Source: Bernardetia sp. MNP-M8 (GTDB lineage: Bacteria > Bacteroidota > Bacteroidia > Cytophagales > Bernardetiaceae). From it: a stretch of 64,000 nucleotides of DNA. This document shows, piece by piece, positions 9,331 to 18,111 of this stretch (the stretch's first letter is position 1; each line of letters opens with the position of its first letter). The translations under genes and the position numbers were made by a program. The stretch is from NCBI RefSeq assembly GCF_037126285.1, contig NZ_CP147012.1:4300676-4364675 (forward strand), given 5' to 3'. Under the pieces are notes generated by a model, which did no database searches, was not told where the DNA came from, and was given only the letters and a program-made list of their open reading frames with translations.

Positions 9331-10191
9331 ATGAACGAACGTATAAAATTAATAGAAGCAGCTTGGTTAGATCGTACTTTGTTAAAAAATACAGTCGTAC
9401 AAGAAGCTGTTTTTCAAACAATTGAAGATTTAGATAAAGGAATTTTAAGAGTTGCAGAACCAAATTTGAATCTCACTATTGAACCAACTGAATTTGCTGA
9501 CCAACAAATAGCTTCTGAATGGACTGTTCATGAATGGATAAAAAAAGCTGTTATTCTTTATTTTCCTCTTCGTAAAATGGAAACTATCGAATGTCCTCCT
9601 TTTGAATTTCACGACAAAATTCCATTGAAAAAAAATTATGCAGACCTTGGCGTTCGTGTCGTTCCTCATGCGATTGCAAGACACGGAGCTTTTATCAATA
9701 GAGATGTTGTCATGATGCCTTCTTATGTCAATATCGGTGCGTATGTTGATAGTGGTACAATGGTGGATACTTGGGCAACCGTCGGAAGCTGTGCTCAAAT
9801 AGGAAAACACGTACATTTGAGTGGTGGGGTCGGAATTGGAGGCGTTTTAGAACCTGTACAGGCTGCTCCAGTAATTATTGAAGATGGTGCTTTTATCGGT
9901 TCTCGTTGTATTTTGGTAGAAGGTGTCAGAGTTGGAAAAGAAGCTGTTTTGGGTGCAAATGTAACCATTACAGGAAGCTCAAAAATTATTGATGTAACCA
10001 AACAAGAAGCTGTTACTTATCGTGGATATGTTCCTCCTCGTTCGGTAGTAATTCCTGGAAGTTATCTCAAAAAATTCCCTGCTGGAAAATATAATGTTCC
10101 TTGTGCTTTGATTATCGGACAACGCAGCGAAAGTACAGACTTAAAAACTTCTTTGAATGAGGCTTTACGTCAGAATGATGTAGCTGTTTAG
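9331..10191 (+). CDS. dapD: 2,3,4,5-tetrahydropyridine-2,6-dicarboxylate N-succinyltransferase DapD
   Basis: It catalyses succinylation of tetrahydrodipicolinate in the succinylase branch of lysine/diaminopimelate synthesis, so it supplies peptidoglycan precursor. The 286 residues are slightly longer than the usual 270-275. Its layout is classic: an alpha-helical N-terminal domain starting IKLIEAAW, then a left-handed beta helix of hexapeptide repeats (VMMPSYVNIGAYVDSGTMVD, GSCAQIGKHVHLSGGVGIGG), and the GAFIGSRCILVEGVRVG stretch near the C-terminus. No other dap genes are nearby. A palindromic repeat and a terminator follow. Confidence 0.95.
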   Translation: MNERIKLIEAAWLDRTLLKNTVVQEAVFQTIEDLDKGILRVAEPNLNLTIEPTEFADQQIASEWTVHEWIKKAVILYFPLRKMETIECPPFEFHDKIPLKKNYADLGVRVVPHAIARHGAFINRDVVMMPSYVNIGAYVDSGTMVDTWATVGSCAQIGKHVHLSGGVGIGGVLEPVQAAPVIIEDGAFIGSRCILVEGVRVGKEAVLGANVTITGSSKIIDVTKQEAVTYRGYVPPRSVVIPGSYLKKFPAGKYNVPCALIIGQRSESTDLKTSLNEALRQNDVAV

Positions 10192-10195
10192 TGAA

Positions 10196-10221
10196 GCCGT
10201 CGGTGAGACACCGACAACGGC
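10196..10221. repeat. Imperfect GC-rich palindromic repeat downstream of dapD
   Basis: GCCGTCGGTG at 10196-10205 faces CACCGACAACGGC at 10209-10221, with a two-base bulge. Its CCGTCG.TGAGAC core resembles arms of the element at 24197-24268, suggesting one interspersed repeat family. Confidence 0.55.
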
Positions 10222-10278
10222 AAGTTTTTTTACAAATGAAAATTCGCCTTTTTTATTTTATATCTATTAAATAAATTG

Positions 10279-10302
10279 AACAGGGTTTTAACCCTGTTTT
10301 TA
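10279..10302 (+). terminator. Hairpin terminator between dapD and the cytochrome c gene
   Basis: AACAGGGTT at 10279-10287 pairs with AACCCTGTT at 10290-10298, and T residues follow. It lies immediately before the next start at 10316. Confidence 0.65.
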
Positions 10303-10315
10303 TAAAAAAAATCAA

Positions 10316-10972
10316 ATGCTAAACGCTATCCCAACAGGTGCTTATACAGGACTTTTGCACACACACAAATTAGTTGTCCTTCTTTTTCTAGTTATTTATG
10401 TTATTAAATTAGCTCTATTGCTTTTTAGTGAAGCTAATTTGGATAAAATGAGAGCAAGCAAACCTGCACGTATTTTCGAAGTTATTTTGAGTGTTCTTTT
10501 TTTAGTTACAGGAATTGCAATGTGGACAAATGTTGCAGAGCCATTTCAAACACTTTTTTTAATAAAAATTGTAGCCGTTTTTGCATCTATTCCTTTGGCT
10601 GTTATTGGTTTTAAAAAGAAAAATAAGGCATTAGCAGTGCTTTCGGTAGTTTTGCTTTTTGCAGTGTATGGAATTGCAGAAGTAAAAAAGAAAAGTTATT
10701 TGAAGCCAGAAAAACAAGATATGGTTTATAATGAAGCCGAAACAAGCGTTTATGGCAAACAATTATATACTCAATATTGTGAAAATTGTCATGGGGCAGA
10801 TGGTGCAGCAGGACTTTCAGGTGCAAAAAATCTTCAAACAAGCAATATTTCTGATGCAGATTCTAAAATGCAAATCAAAAATGGAAAAGGAAATATGCCT
10901 GCTTATGATGGAATATTGAATGACAAACAAATTGATGCTGTCATTACACATATTAAATCACTTCGGAAATAA
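10316..10972 (+). CDS. SirB-like membrane domain fused to a cytochrome c domain
   Basis: 218 residues. Four hydrophobic segments (roughly 18-38, 52-71, 78-98, 104-121) resemble the SirB2 family of small membrane proteins. After a Lys-rich linker comes a class I cytochrome c domain with the haem site CENCH at 155-159, preceded by YGKQLYTQY, and a probable axial Met194 in KGNMPAYDG. The haem domain should lie on the periplasmic side and carry electrons for a respiratory chain. The fusion is tidy and in frame. The partner is not shown by the neighbours, which are dapD and clpX. Confidence 0.85.
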   Translation: MLNAIPTGAYTGLLHTHKLVVLLFLVIYVIKLALLLFSEANLDKMRASKPARIFEVILSVLFLVTGIAMWTNVAEPFQTLFLIKIVAVFASIPLAVIGFKKKNKALAVLSVVLLFAVYGIAEVKKKSYLKPEKQDMVYNEAETSVYGKQLYTQYCENCHGADGAAGLSGAKNLQTSNISDADSKMQIKNGKGNMPAYDGILNDKQIDAVITHIKSLRK

Positions 10973-11132
10973 GTGAAAAAAAAATACGATATTTGTGTAA
11001 TCTTAAAATCTAAACCAAATAAGCTAATTGAAATTTAACTATTTTATATTAGCTCATTATGCATTGGAATAACAGTTAATAAATTACTAATTCGTAATTT
11101 TTAATTCGTAATTCGTAATTGTCTTTAAAAAT

Positions 11133-12389
11133 ATGGCTAAAGAAAAATCATGTAATTTTTGTGGTTCGTCGGCTCGTTCTCGTCAGCTTATGGTTGATGG
11201 ACCTGGTGGTGTAACAATTTGTAATCAATGTATCGAACAAGCGCATCAAATTTGGCAACAAGAAGAGTTATCACGCAAAAAAGGTAAAGTCAAATTGAAT
11301 TTGATTAAACCAATGGAAATGCGAAAACTTTTAGATGAATATGTTATTGGACAAGAAAAAGCAAAGAAAATTCTTTCAGTTGCTGTCTATAATCATTATA
11401 AAAGATTGATGCGTTCTGGTCAGGCAATGGGAGTTCATTCAGATATAGATGACGGAATTGTTATCGAAAAATCAAATATCTTGATGGTTGGTAAAACAGG
11501 AACAGGAAAAACATTGCTTGCCAAAACATTAGCTAGAGCTTTACAAGTTCCGTTTTGTATTGCTGATGCCACTGTTATTACAGAAGCAGGTTATGTAGGT
11601 GAAGATGTAGAAACCATTCTTACTCGTCTTCTGCAAGCTGCTGATTATGATGTCTATGCTGCCGAACGTGGAATCGTTTTTATTGATGAGATTGATAAAA
11701 TTGCTCGTAAGTCGGATAATCCGTCTATTACTCGTGATGTAAGTGGTGAAGGTGTTCAGCAAGCACTTTTAAAACTTTTGGAAGGAAGTATTGTAAATGT
11801 TCCACCACAAGGAGGACGCAAGCACCCAGACCAAAAGATGATTGCTGTCAATACAGAAAATATTTTATTTATTTGTGGAGGAGCATTTGATGGTATTGAT
11901 AAAAAAATAGCTAAAAGGTTGAATACCAAATCGTTAGGTTTTGAGAGTAATTCCGAACGCAACCGAAATATTGATGAGAGAAATATATTACAATATGTAA
12001 ATGCTCAAGATTTGCGTTCTTTCGGACTTATACCAGAACTTATTGGTCGTATGCCTGTCGTTACACATCTCAACCCATTAGATAAAGAAGCATTGAGAAA
12101 TATTTTGACAGAACCTAGAAATGCGATTACCAAACAGTATCAAAAACTCTTCAAGATGGAAAATGTAGATTTGACATTTGAAGAAGAAGCATTAGATTAC
12201 ATTGTCGAACAAGCTATGGAATCTGGTTTGGGAGCAAGAGGGCTACGTTCTATTTGTGAGACGATTGTTTTGGAAGCTATGTATGAAGTTCCTTCAAATC
12301 CGAATCAAACAGAATTGGTTATAACACAAGAATATGCGAAAGACCAATTTACAAAGTCTGAAATGATGCGTAGCTTGAAAGTTGCCTAA
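11133..12389 (+). CDS. clpX: ATP-dependent Clp protease ATP-binding subunit ClpX
   Basis: This AAA+ unfoldase feeds substrates into the ClpP peptidase. 418 residues is the normal length. The N-terminal zinc domain has four cysteines at 7, 10, 30 and 33. The AAA+ core shows Walker A GKTGTGKT at 120-127, Walker [11 protein letters not shown] at 181-190, the pore-loop region around [10 protein letters not shown], and the sensor-2 segment [10 protein letters not shown] near the C-terminus. clpP is not in the window. About 160 bp of AT-rich leader precedes it, containing several copies of an AATTCGTAATT-like motif. Confidence 0.97.
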   Translation: MAKEKSCNFCGSSARSRQLMVDGPGGVTICNQCIEQAHQIWQQEELSRKKGKVKLNLIKPMEMRKLLDEYVIGQEKAKKILSVAVYNHYKRLMRSGQAMGVHSDIDDGIVIEKSNILMVGKTGTGKTLLAKTLARALQVPFCIADATVITEAGYVGEDVETILTRLLQAADYDVYAAERGIVFIDEIDKIARKSDNPSITRDVSGEGVQQALLKLLEGSIVNVPPQGGRKHPDQKMIAVNTENILFICGGAFDGIDKKIAKRLNTKSLGFESNSERNRNIDERNILQYVNAQDLRSFGLIPELIGRMPVVTHLNPLDKEALRNILTEPRNAITKQYQKLFKMENVDLTFEEEALDYIVEQAMESGLGARGLRSICETIVLEAMYEVPSNPNQTELVITQEYAKDQFTKSEMMRSLKVA

Positions 12390-12484
12390 GCAGAATTGTG
12401 AATTGTGAATGGTAAATTATGAATGAAAATACTTTAGCTGATAAATCTGTTGAGCTTGTTTAGTTTCTCATTCTTTATTTAAAA

Positions 12485-12524
12485 AAAACTGCTTCAAATT
12501 GCTACGCTTGAAGCAGTTTTTTAT
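12485..12524. terminator. Bidirectional terminator between clpX and pth
   Basis: AAAACTGCTTCAA at 12485-12497 pairs with TTGAAGCAGTTTT at 12508-12520. A-runs and T-runs flank both sides, so it can serve the two convergent genes. Confidence 0.85.
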
Positions 12525-12540
12525 TTCTAGCTCCATTCTA

Positions 12541-13101
12541 TTATGAATTATACTGACTCATCGTTCTATCAATTCCAATACTACAAAAAGAAAGTGTCAT
12601 TTCTTCTATTTTATCCAAAATTAAAGGAAGTGCAGCCGATTCATTTTTATCAAATTCGCCCAAAACAAAATCAATTTGTTTTCCTTTCGAAAAATTATCT
12701 CCAATTCCGACACGCAAACGAGGATAATTTTGAGTTTGTAACAAATCTTGAATATTTTTTAGTCCGTTATGTCCTGCATCAGAACCTTTTTTACGCATTC
12801 TGAGGGTTTCTAAAGGCAACGCCAAATCATCAACAATTACCAAACAGTTTTCAATTTCTATTTTGAGTTCGGTCAGCCAATGACGAACAGCTTTTCCACT
12901 CAAATTCATATAGGTAGAAGGTTTTATCATATAAATTGCTCTACCTTTATGCTTGAAAGATGCTACATCAGCATAGCGTTTGGTTTCAAAAGTTACTCCT
13001 TTTGACTCTGCCATTTTATCGACAGCCATAAAACCTATATTATGGCGTGTATTTTTGTATTCTGAACCAATATTTCCAAGTCCAACAATTAAATATTTCA
13101 T
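12541..13101 (-). CDS. pth: Peptidyl-tRNA hydrolase
   Basis: It releases tRNA from stalled peptidyl-tRNA in the cytoplasm. 186 residues is the expected size. The family pattern is plain: KYLIVGLGNIGSEYKNTRHNIGF with the catalytic His20, TYMNLSGKAV (substrate-contacting Asn), VIVDDLALPL (catalytic Asp region) and SDAGHNGLKNI. The ATG at 13101 gives the standard N-terminus. It converges on clpX across the shared terminator. The usual neighbour, ribosomal protein L25, is not next to it; the upstream side is a repeat element. Confidence 0.95.
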   Translation of the reverse strand: MKYLIVGLGNIGSEYKNTRHNIGFMAVDKMAESKGVTFETKRYADVASFKHKGRAIYMIKPSTYMNLSGKAVRHWLTELKIEIENCLVIVDDLALPLETLRMRKKGSDAGHNGLKNIQDLLQTQNYPRLRVGIGDNFSKGKQIDFVLGEFDKNESAALPLILDKIEEMTLSFCSIGIDRTMSQYNS

Positions 13102-13123
13102 AGTTTTGTAATTATCTGTATCG

Positions 13124-13390
13124 CCGACTTTAGTTTAATGCTATTAAGCTAAGGATTAGTAATTTTTATTTACTATGTAAGAGTTTCATATTGGTAGAAA
13201 AGATATGAATTTAGTTTTCATTTACTCCGTAGGAGTTATATATTGGTAGGTTTTGTGCGATTTGCAAACAAAATGCTACCAATATGCAGTTCCTAACGGA
13301 ACAAAAGAAGGATTTTCTCTTCGTTTTTTACCAATATGAAGTTCCTATGGAACAGAACTTCTTAGCTTAATAGTATTGGGCTTTAGTCTG
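13124..13390. repeat. 267-bp nested inverted-repeat element (MITE-like)
   Basis: The ends 13124-13153 and 13361-13390 are 30-nt inverted repeats matching at 23 positions; the inner 13 (CTATTAAGCTAAG) are exact. Inside lie two ATATTGGTAG boxes on the plus strand (about 13188 and 13240) and two inverted copies, CTACCAATATG and TACCAATATG (about 13276 and 13329), next to GTTCCTA.CGGAAC-like half sites. No protein is encoded. I recall such TACCAATATG...GTTCCTA repeats between genes in other Bacteroidota genomes. It fills the gap between pth and the GSCFA gene. Confidence 0.7.
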
Positions 13391-13452
13391 CGTGTATTTT
13401 TTTACAAAATAAGGCAAACTAAATTCTAAAATCAACTCATAAATTCAATAAC

Positions 13453-14472
13453 GTGAAATTCAGAACCGAACTACATCCTATTTCATTACAAAAAAAAATA
13501 AATTTATCGAATAAAATAGTTACGATGGGTTCTTGTTTTTCAGAAAATATTGGACAAAAACTCCTTCAAAATAAATTCGAAACACTAATTAATCCTTTTG
13601 GTGTTATCTTTAATCCTCTTTCAGTTATTCAGCTTTTAGAATGGATTATAGAGGAAAAAAATGGAGATGTTTTGATGGATAATTTAGAAAATTTTTATAT
13701 TCAGCACGATGAAGTTTGGTATAATTATCATTTGCATTCCAAAATTGCTAGTCAGGATAAAGAAGAACTAAAACCAATTGTAAAAACAAAAGCAAAACAA
13801 ACATTTGAATTTTTAGAAAAAGCAGATACAATTATTTTGACTTTCGGAACGGCTTTTATGTATGAATTATTGGGAGAAAATGGAAATAATAAAATACCCA
13901 TTTCAAATTGCCACAAACAACCAAAAAATCTATTCAATAAAAAGTTAATTGACTTAGAAATTGCAAAAGTGAAATTTGAGCATTTTATCAAAAAAATAAA
14001 TTTATTTGGAGAGAAAGAACAACAAATTATAATTACAGTCAGTCCTGTTCGTCATTTGAAGGAAGGTTTGGTGGAGAATAGTGTCAGTAAATCTATCTTG
14101 AGAGTTTTGGCGCATTTTCTTACAGAAAAGTTTGAAAACGTAAATTATTTTCCTTCTTATGAACTCGTTTTGGATGATTTGCGTGATTATCGTTTTTATG
14201 AATCTGATTTACTGCACCCAAACGCTCAAGCAATAGAATACATTTGGAGAAAGTTTTCTGAAAATTACTTTGATGATAAAACTCAGTTATTCTTAAAAAA
14301 ATGGCAAAAAATAGCTTCTTCGTTAGCTCATAGACCTTTTTTTCCTAACCGAAAAAGCCATCAAGATTTTATTCAAAAATTGATTTCTGATATAGAAAAA
14401 GTAAAGAAAGAATTTAAAATTGAGCTAAAAGAAGAAATTGAGTTTTTGAAAAATAATAATTTAAAGTTATAA
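13453..14472 (+). CDS. GSCFA domain protein
   Basis: 339 residues. The N-terminus MKFRTELHPI...NKIVTMGSCFSENIG contains the family-naming GSCF motif with its serine, as in SGNH-type hydrolases. Further conserved pieces are ILTFGTAFMYEL, TVSPVRHLKEG and the late SDLLHPNAQAIEYIW, which carries the Asp...His pair. It is probably an SGNH-like esterase or acyltransferase acting on a polysaccharide, but the family is poorly characterised. The start is the GTG at 13453; it gives exactly the family N-terminus and no nearby ATG does. Codon use looks normal for the window. Confidence 0.85.
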   Translation: MKFRTELHPISLQKKINLSNKIVTMGSCFSENIGQKLLQNKFETLINPFGVIFNPLSVIQLLEWIIEEKNGDVLMDNLENFYIQHDEVWYNYHLHSKIASQDKEELKPIVKTKAKQTFEFLEKADTIILTFGTAFMYELLGENGNNKIPISNCHKQPKNLFNKKLIDLEIAKVKFEHFIKKINLFGEKEQQIIITVSPVRHLKEGLVENSVSKSILRVLAHFLTEKFENVNYFPSYELVLDDLRDYRFYESDLLHPNAQAIEYIWRKFSENYFDDKTQLFLKKWQKIASSLAHRPFFPNRKSHQDFIQKLISDIEKVKKEFKIELKEEIEFLKNNNLKL

Positions 14473-14511
14473 TAAAGTTTTCACATACTTTAAGAGCTAA
14501 ATAAAATACCT

Positions 14512-14519
14512 TACCTTTG
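14512..14519 (+). promoter_or_regulatory. Candidate promoter -7 box upstream of the methyltransferase gene
   Basis: TACCTTTG matches the TAnnTTTG consensus, about 60 nt before the ATG at 14580. The -33 box is not obvious. Confidence 0.4.
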
Positions 14520-14579
14520 CAACACTAAAAAAATAAGAACATTTTTACAGAACTATTAACTCATAATCCAACTTACTAA

Positions 14580-15320
14580 ATGGCATTAATTGAAGAACTA
14601 GACAAAGAAGGTAATTTTTTATTCAAACATAGAGGAACTCTTCCAATCCCTTTTGTTTTTGTAGCATTAGGAATTTATGCATGGCAAGCTCAGAGTCAAG
14701 GCTTTCCAGAATGGTTTCCCTATTACGAATATGTTTGTTTGGCTGTTGGGCTGTTGGGGCAGTTTGTACGAGCTTATACTGTTGGACACACGCCAAAAGG
14801 AACTTCTGGCAGAAATACAAAAGAGCAAGTAGCCGAAACGCTTAATACAAGTGGAATTTATTCGATTGTGAGACATCCACTTTATGTAGGAAATTTCTTG
14901 ATGTGGCTGGGTGTAGCTCTGCTAACGGCTAATTTTTGGTTTATTACGTGTTTTGTTTTGGCATATTGGTTATATTATGAGCGAATTATGTATGCAGAAG
15001 AATATTTTTTGCGCAACAAATTTGGTCAACAGTATTTAGATTGGGCTTCAACTGTTCCTCCTTTTATTCCTCGTTTTTCTAATTTCAATGGTGCAAACTT
15101 AGAGTTTTCTGCCAAAAATGTTTTGAAACGTGAGTATAACGGATTCTTTGCTTTGATGCTTATTTTTACTGTTTTTATTGGTATTCGTTTTTATTTCAAA
15201 ACATTTATGTACGGACTTCCTAACGAATGGTATATTATTTTTGGAGTAAGTTTATTAATCTTTGCAACACTTAAAATACTAAAGAAATTTACGAAAGTAT
15301 TAGACGTGCAAGGTAGATAA
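14580..15320 (+). CDS. Isoprenylcysteine carboxyl methyltransferase (ICMT)-family membrane methyltransferase
   Basis: 246 residues with about five to six membrane segments. The SAM-binding signature of this family is visible: YSIVRHPLYVGNFLMWLG, followed by YERIMYAEEYFLRNKFGQQYLDWASTVPPFIPRF. Upstream there is GHTPKGTSGRN. Bacterial members methylate lipids or small molecules. One known relative is the Leptospira lipid A 1-phosphate methyltransferase LmtA, so lipid A is a reasonable but unproven substrate. It sits alone and ends at a strong terminator. Confidence 0.82.
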   Translation: MALIEELDKEGNFLFKHRGTLPIPFVFVALGIYAWQAQSQGFPEWFPYYEYVCLAVGLLGQFVRAYTVGHTPKGTSGRNTKEQVAETLNTSGIYSIVRHPLYVGNFLMWLGVALLTANFWFITCFVLAYWLYYERIMYAEEYFLRNKFGQQYLDWASTVPPFIPRFSNFNGANLEFSAKNVLKREYNGFFALMLIFTVFIGIRFYFKTFMYGLPNEWYIIFGVSLLIFATLKILKKFTKVLDVQGR

Positions 15321-15352
15321 TCACAAGAAGACAAAACGAGAAAAAAATCAAT

Positions 15353-15390
15353 AAAAAACGGATTCAAAATAGCTTGAATCCGTTTTTTTA
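15353..15390 (+). terminator. Terminator after the ICMT-family gene
   Basis: ACGGATTCAA pairs with TTGAATCCGT, flanked by A-runs on the left and T-runs on the right, so it may work in both directions. Confidence 0.85.
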
Positions 15391-15490
15391 TAAAAGAATA
15401 AATCAAAATTTCTTGTTCAGCATTTTCTTTGCCCTTGTTGGTGCATCTATCTATCATCGATGAGATAGAAAAATAATTTATAAGAGCAGA

Positions 15491-16240
15491 TTATTTGAAT
15501 TTTACAGAATTTCCAATATCTACTTTTTTATCTTCTTGCATCAAATCCAAAAAAGGAATTGTCATAGTTAATGTTTTTTTATCTTCGGAAACTGTCGTAT
15601 TTGATTTATTAGAATATGATTTTACTTGATTAGGAACATGAACAATATAAGTATAATTTGCACCTCCAAAAAACATTTGCATCATCTGTTTCATCTGTGC
15701 TTTTTCTTCTTCGGTTTGTTCTTTATCGTCATCCTTTTTTCCTCCCATAATTTCTGACATATCCATTCCATTGTCTCCCATTGAAAAAGAATTTGCTCTA
15801 GTAAACTCTCCCTTTTTGAAAGAGTATTGTTTCTGCATTATCTTTACTTCGCCTTCTTTTTCCTCTTTAGAAGCATTTATGGCTCTATTGAGTGCATCTA
15901 CATCTTCAAAATCATACATTACTGTAAACTTCATTCCTTCTGTTGAAGCTGCTGTTTTGATATTTGAAATTCCTTTTACTTTAGATAATTTTGCTTTTGT
16001 TTCTTCTAAAGTAGAGTCCATTTTGTTCATTTCTTTATTTGCACTCTTTGCCGAATCACTTTGCATATTGAGTGCCATTTGTATCATTGGATTATTTCCC
16101 AAATCAATTGTCTGAATAAAAGAACCCGAACCGTCTTTATTGATGGTAACTTCTTCTTTCAAGTCAAAACAACTAGTAAGTGAAATAGCTAAAATGGCTA
16201 CGATGGCTAAACTGTAAAATCGTCTGAAAATATTTTTCAT
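15491..16240 (-). CDS. Lipoprotein of unknown function
   Basis: 249 residues. Residues 1-24 form a lipoprotein signal with lipobox LTSC, so the mature protein starts at Cys24 (CFDLKEEVTINKDGSGS). It has no membrane segments after that and is rich in Lys, Met and Glu. A stretch around 165-190 is acidic and Met/Gln-rich (GGKKDDDKEQTEEEKAQMKQ), probably a flexible loop or coiled segment. The opening EEVTINKDGSGS is typical of a family of uncharacterised Bacteroidota lipoproteins. It is probably anchored to the outer or inner membrane facing the periplasm. Confidence 0.75.
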   Translation of the reverse strand: MKNIFRRFYSLAIVAILAISLTSCFDLKEEVTINKDGSGSFIQTIDLGNNPMIQMALNMQSDSAKSANKEMNKMDSTLEETKAKLSKVKGISNIKTAASTEGMKFTVMYDFEDVDALNRAINASKEEKEGEVKIMQKQYSFKKGEFTRANSFSMGDNGMDMSEIMGGKKDDDKEQTEEEKAQMKQMMQMFFGGANYTYIVHVPNQVKSYSNKSNTTVSEDKKTLTMTIPFLDLMQEDKKVDIGNSVKFK

Positions 16241-16459
16241 AAAATAACTAAAATTAGATAAGTAAATTAAAAGTAGTAAAACCTAAAAGTGGTTTTAACG
16301 AACAAATATACTTTATGGTTTACAATGTATATGCCATTTGTAAAATCAGTTTAAAAACACATTTTTGTAAAATCAATTCAACACATACACTCAAATTTAG
16401 ATTATATTTGTAGAAAAATAGAATAAAATCACTTTTAGCGACGACAAAAAAAACTATTT

Positions 16460-17497
16460 ATGCCAAAAAAGCCAGAAGAAATTTTAAAAGATTTAAGTGC
16501 AGGAAAATTTTCTCCTTTTTATTTTTTGATGGGAGAAGAGTCTTTTTATATAGACAAAATTTCAGATTATATTGAGGAAAATGCTTTAGAAAAGTCAGAA
16601 AGAAGTTTTAATCAAACAGTTTTGTATGGAAAAGATATTCAGATGAAGGATATTATTTCGCAAGCCAAACAGTTTCCTGTTATGGCAATGCGTCAAGTAG
16701 TAATTGTGAAAGAAGCACAGGAAATTAGTGATTTTGGAAGAGAAACTGCCAAAACTCAACTTCAAAGCTATGCAGAAAAAGCAGTTCCTACTACGGTTTT
16801 GGTGTTTTTGTACAAACATAAAAAGTTAGCTCTCAATACAAAACTTGCTAAGGCGATAGACAAACATGCTATTTTGGTAGAATCCAAACCACTTTATGAA
16901 AACCAAGTTCCTGCTTGGATTGGCAATTACTTGCAACAAAAAAAATATAGAATTACACCTGATGCAACAGCTTGGCTCATTGAAAATGTGGGTATAGAAC
17001 TCTCAAGATTAGCCAATGAAATAGATAAATTATTGCTCAATTTTGGTAAGGCAGAAGTGGGTTCGCAGCCTTCACAAATCACCACTGAGCTAGTCAAAAA
17101 ATATATTGGAACAACAAAAGAATATAATGTCTTTGATTTGCAACGAGCAATTGCCCAGAGAAACAGTTTGAAAACACATAAAATAATAAATACATTTGCA
17201 GCCAATCCAAAGGACAATCCAGTTATTCCGATTGTTTCTTCTCTTTTTGGATATTTCTGCAAACTTATCTTGATACACAAAAATCAAGGAAAGAGTAATA
17301 ATGAATTAGCAGGTATTTTGAAAGTAAGTCCGTTTTTTGTCAAAGATTATTCGGCTGCAGCTCGTAATTATAATATTCCAAAAATTTTATTTGTCTTACA
17401 CGCTCTCCGTATTGCTGATGCACAATCAAAAGGAATAAATAGTAGTGCAAAAGATGAAGAAATTTTGAGAGAATTAGCTGTGCGAATTTTGGGATAA
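16460..17497 (+). CDS. holA: DNA polymerase III subunit delta
   Basis: It is the clamp-loader subunit that opens the beta sliding clamp during replication. The 345 residues are normal for HolA. The N-terminus PFYFLMGEESFYIDKI is the family opening. Later stretches include AYKAVPTTVLVF-type region (KAVPTTVLVFLYKHKKL), DATAWLIENVGIELSRLANEIDKL, and a C-terminal all-helical collar domain (LRIADAQSKGINSSAKDEEILRELAVRIL). The sequence TATATTTG at 16403-16410 could be its -7 promoter box. Confidence 0.92.
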   Translation: MPKKPEEILKDLSAGKFSPFYFLMGEESFYIDKISDYIEENALEKSERSFNQTVLYGKDIQMKDIISQAKQFPVMAMRQVVIVKEAQEISDFGRETAKTQLQSYAEKAVPTTVLVFLYKHKKLALNTKLAKAIDKHAILVESKPLYENQVPAWIGNYLQQKKYRITPDATAWLIENVGIELSRLANEIDKLLLNFGKAEVGSQPSQITTELVKKYIGTTKEYNVFDLQRAIAQRNSLKTHKIINTFAANPKDNPVIPIVSSLFGYFCKLILIHKNQGKSNNELAGILKVSPFFVKDYSAAARNYNIPKILFVLHALRIADAQSKGINSSAKDEEILRELAVRILG

Positions 17498-17590
17498 AAA
17501 GTGTGTAAAATAGAAAAAAAATGTTTTTTTGCTCTATTTAAATTCTAATAAATACTAAATTTTGACTAAGGAGTTTCCTTATATAAAAAA

Positions 17591-18106
17591 TCACACATTC
17601 TCTTTTGTATTATAATCGTAATTCCATTCTAACCTTGTCCAAAGTCCTGCATATTCTTGTAGAAAACTAAATTTATTGTTTTCAAAAAGTATTTCAATTT
17701 CTATCACATATTCACTTCTCTTTATTTTCCAGTTAGTATCTGCTAAAACTAGAATATAATTTTTAGGTGTTTTTGATTGCTGAGGAATTATTATAGCTTT
17801 ATATTCCAAATCAAATGCTTTTTTAGATTTGATACTCTTTTTAGTAATTTTATTTTCTTGAATCAATTCTTGAGCATACTTCTCCAACTCTTGTTTCATT
17901 AAAGATATTTCATCTTCACTTATCTCAATAAATTTTTTAAAAGAAGCTTGTTGTTTTTTGCTAAAATTAACTTGATTTTTTTGTTCTTTATTAATCCAAA
18001 TTTCTGTTTCAAAATTAATAGCAGGAATATATATCTTTTTTGTTGTTATAAGTCCATACTCATTATTTTCATAAACTATTTTAGCAAAATCAAATTTATT
18101 ATCCAT
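17591..18106 (-). CDS. Hypothetical protein, divergently paired with the next gene
   Basis: 171 residues, soluble, no signal or membrane segment. The fold seems to be mixed: N-terminal beta strands (FDFAKIVYENNEYGLITTKKIYIP), a Lys/Glu-rich helical middle and a C-terminal part ending SFLQEYAGLWTRLEWNY. The ending resembles small immunity-like or DUF6985-type proteins, but I cannot assign it firmly. Its ATG is 5 bp from the ATG of the plus-strand gene at 18112, so both share one very small control region. Confidence 0.55.
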   Translation of the reverse strand: MDNKFDFAKIVYENNEYGLITTKKIYIPAINFETEIWINKEQKNQVNFSKKQQASFKKFIEISEDEISLMKQELEKYAQELIQENKITKKSIKSKKAFDLEYKAIIIPQQSKTPKNYILVLADTNWKIKRSEYVIEIEILFENNKFSFLQEYAGLWTRLEWNYDYNTKENV

Positions 18107-18111
18107 AAATT

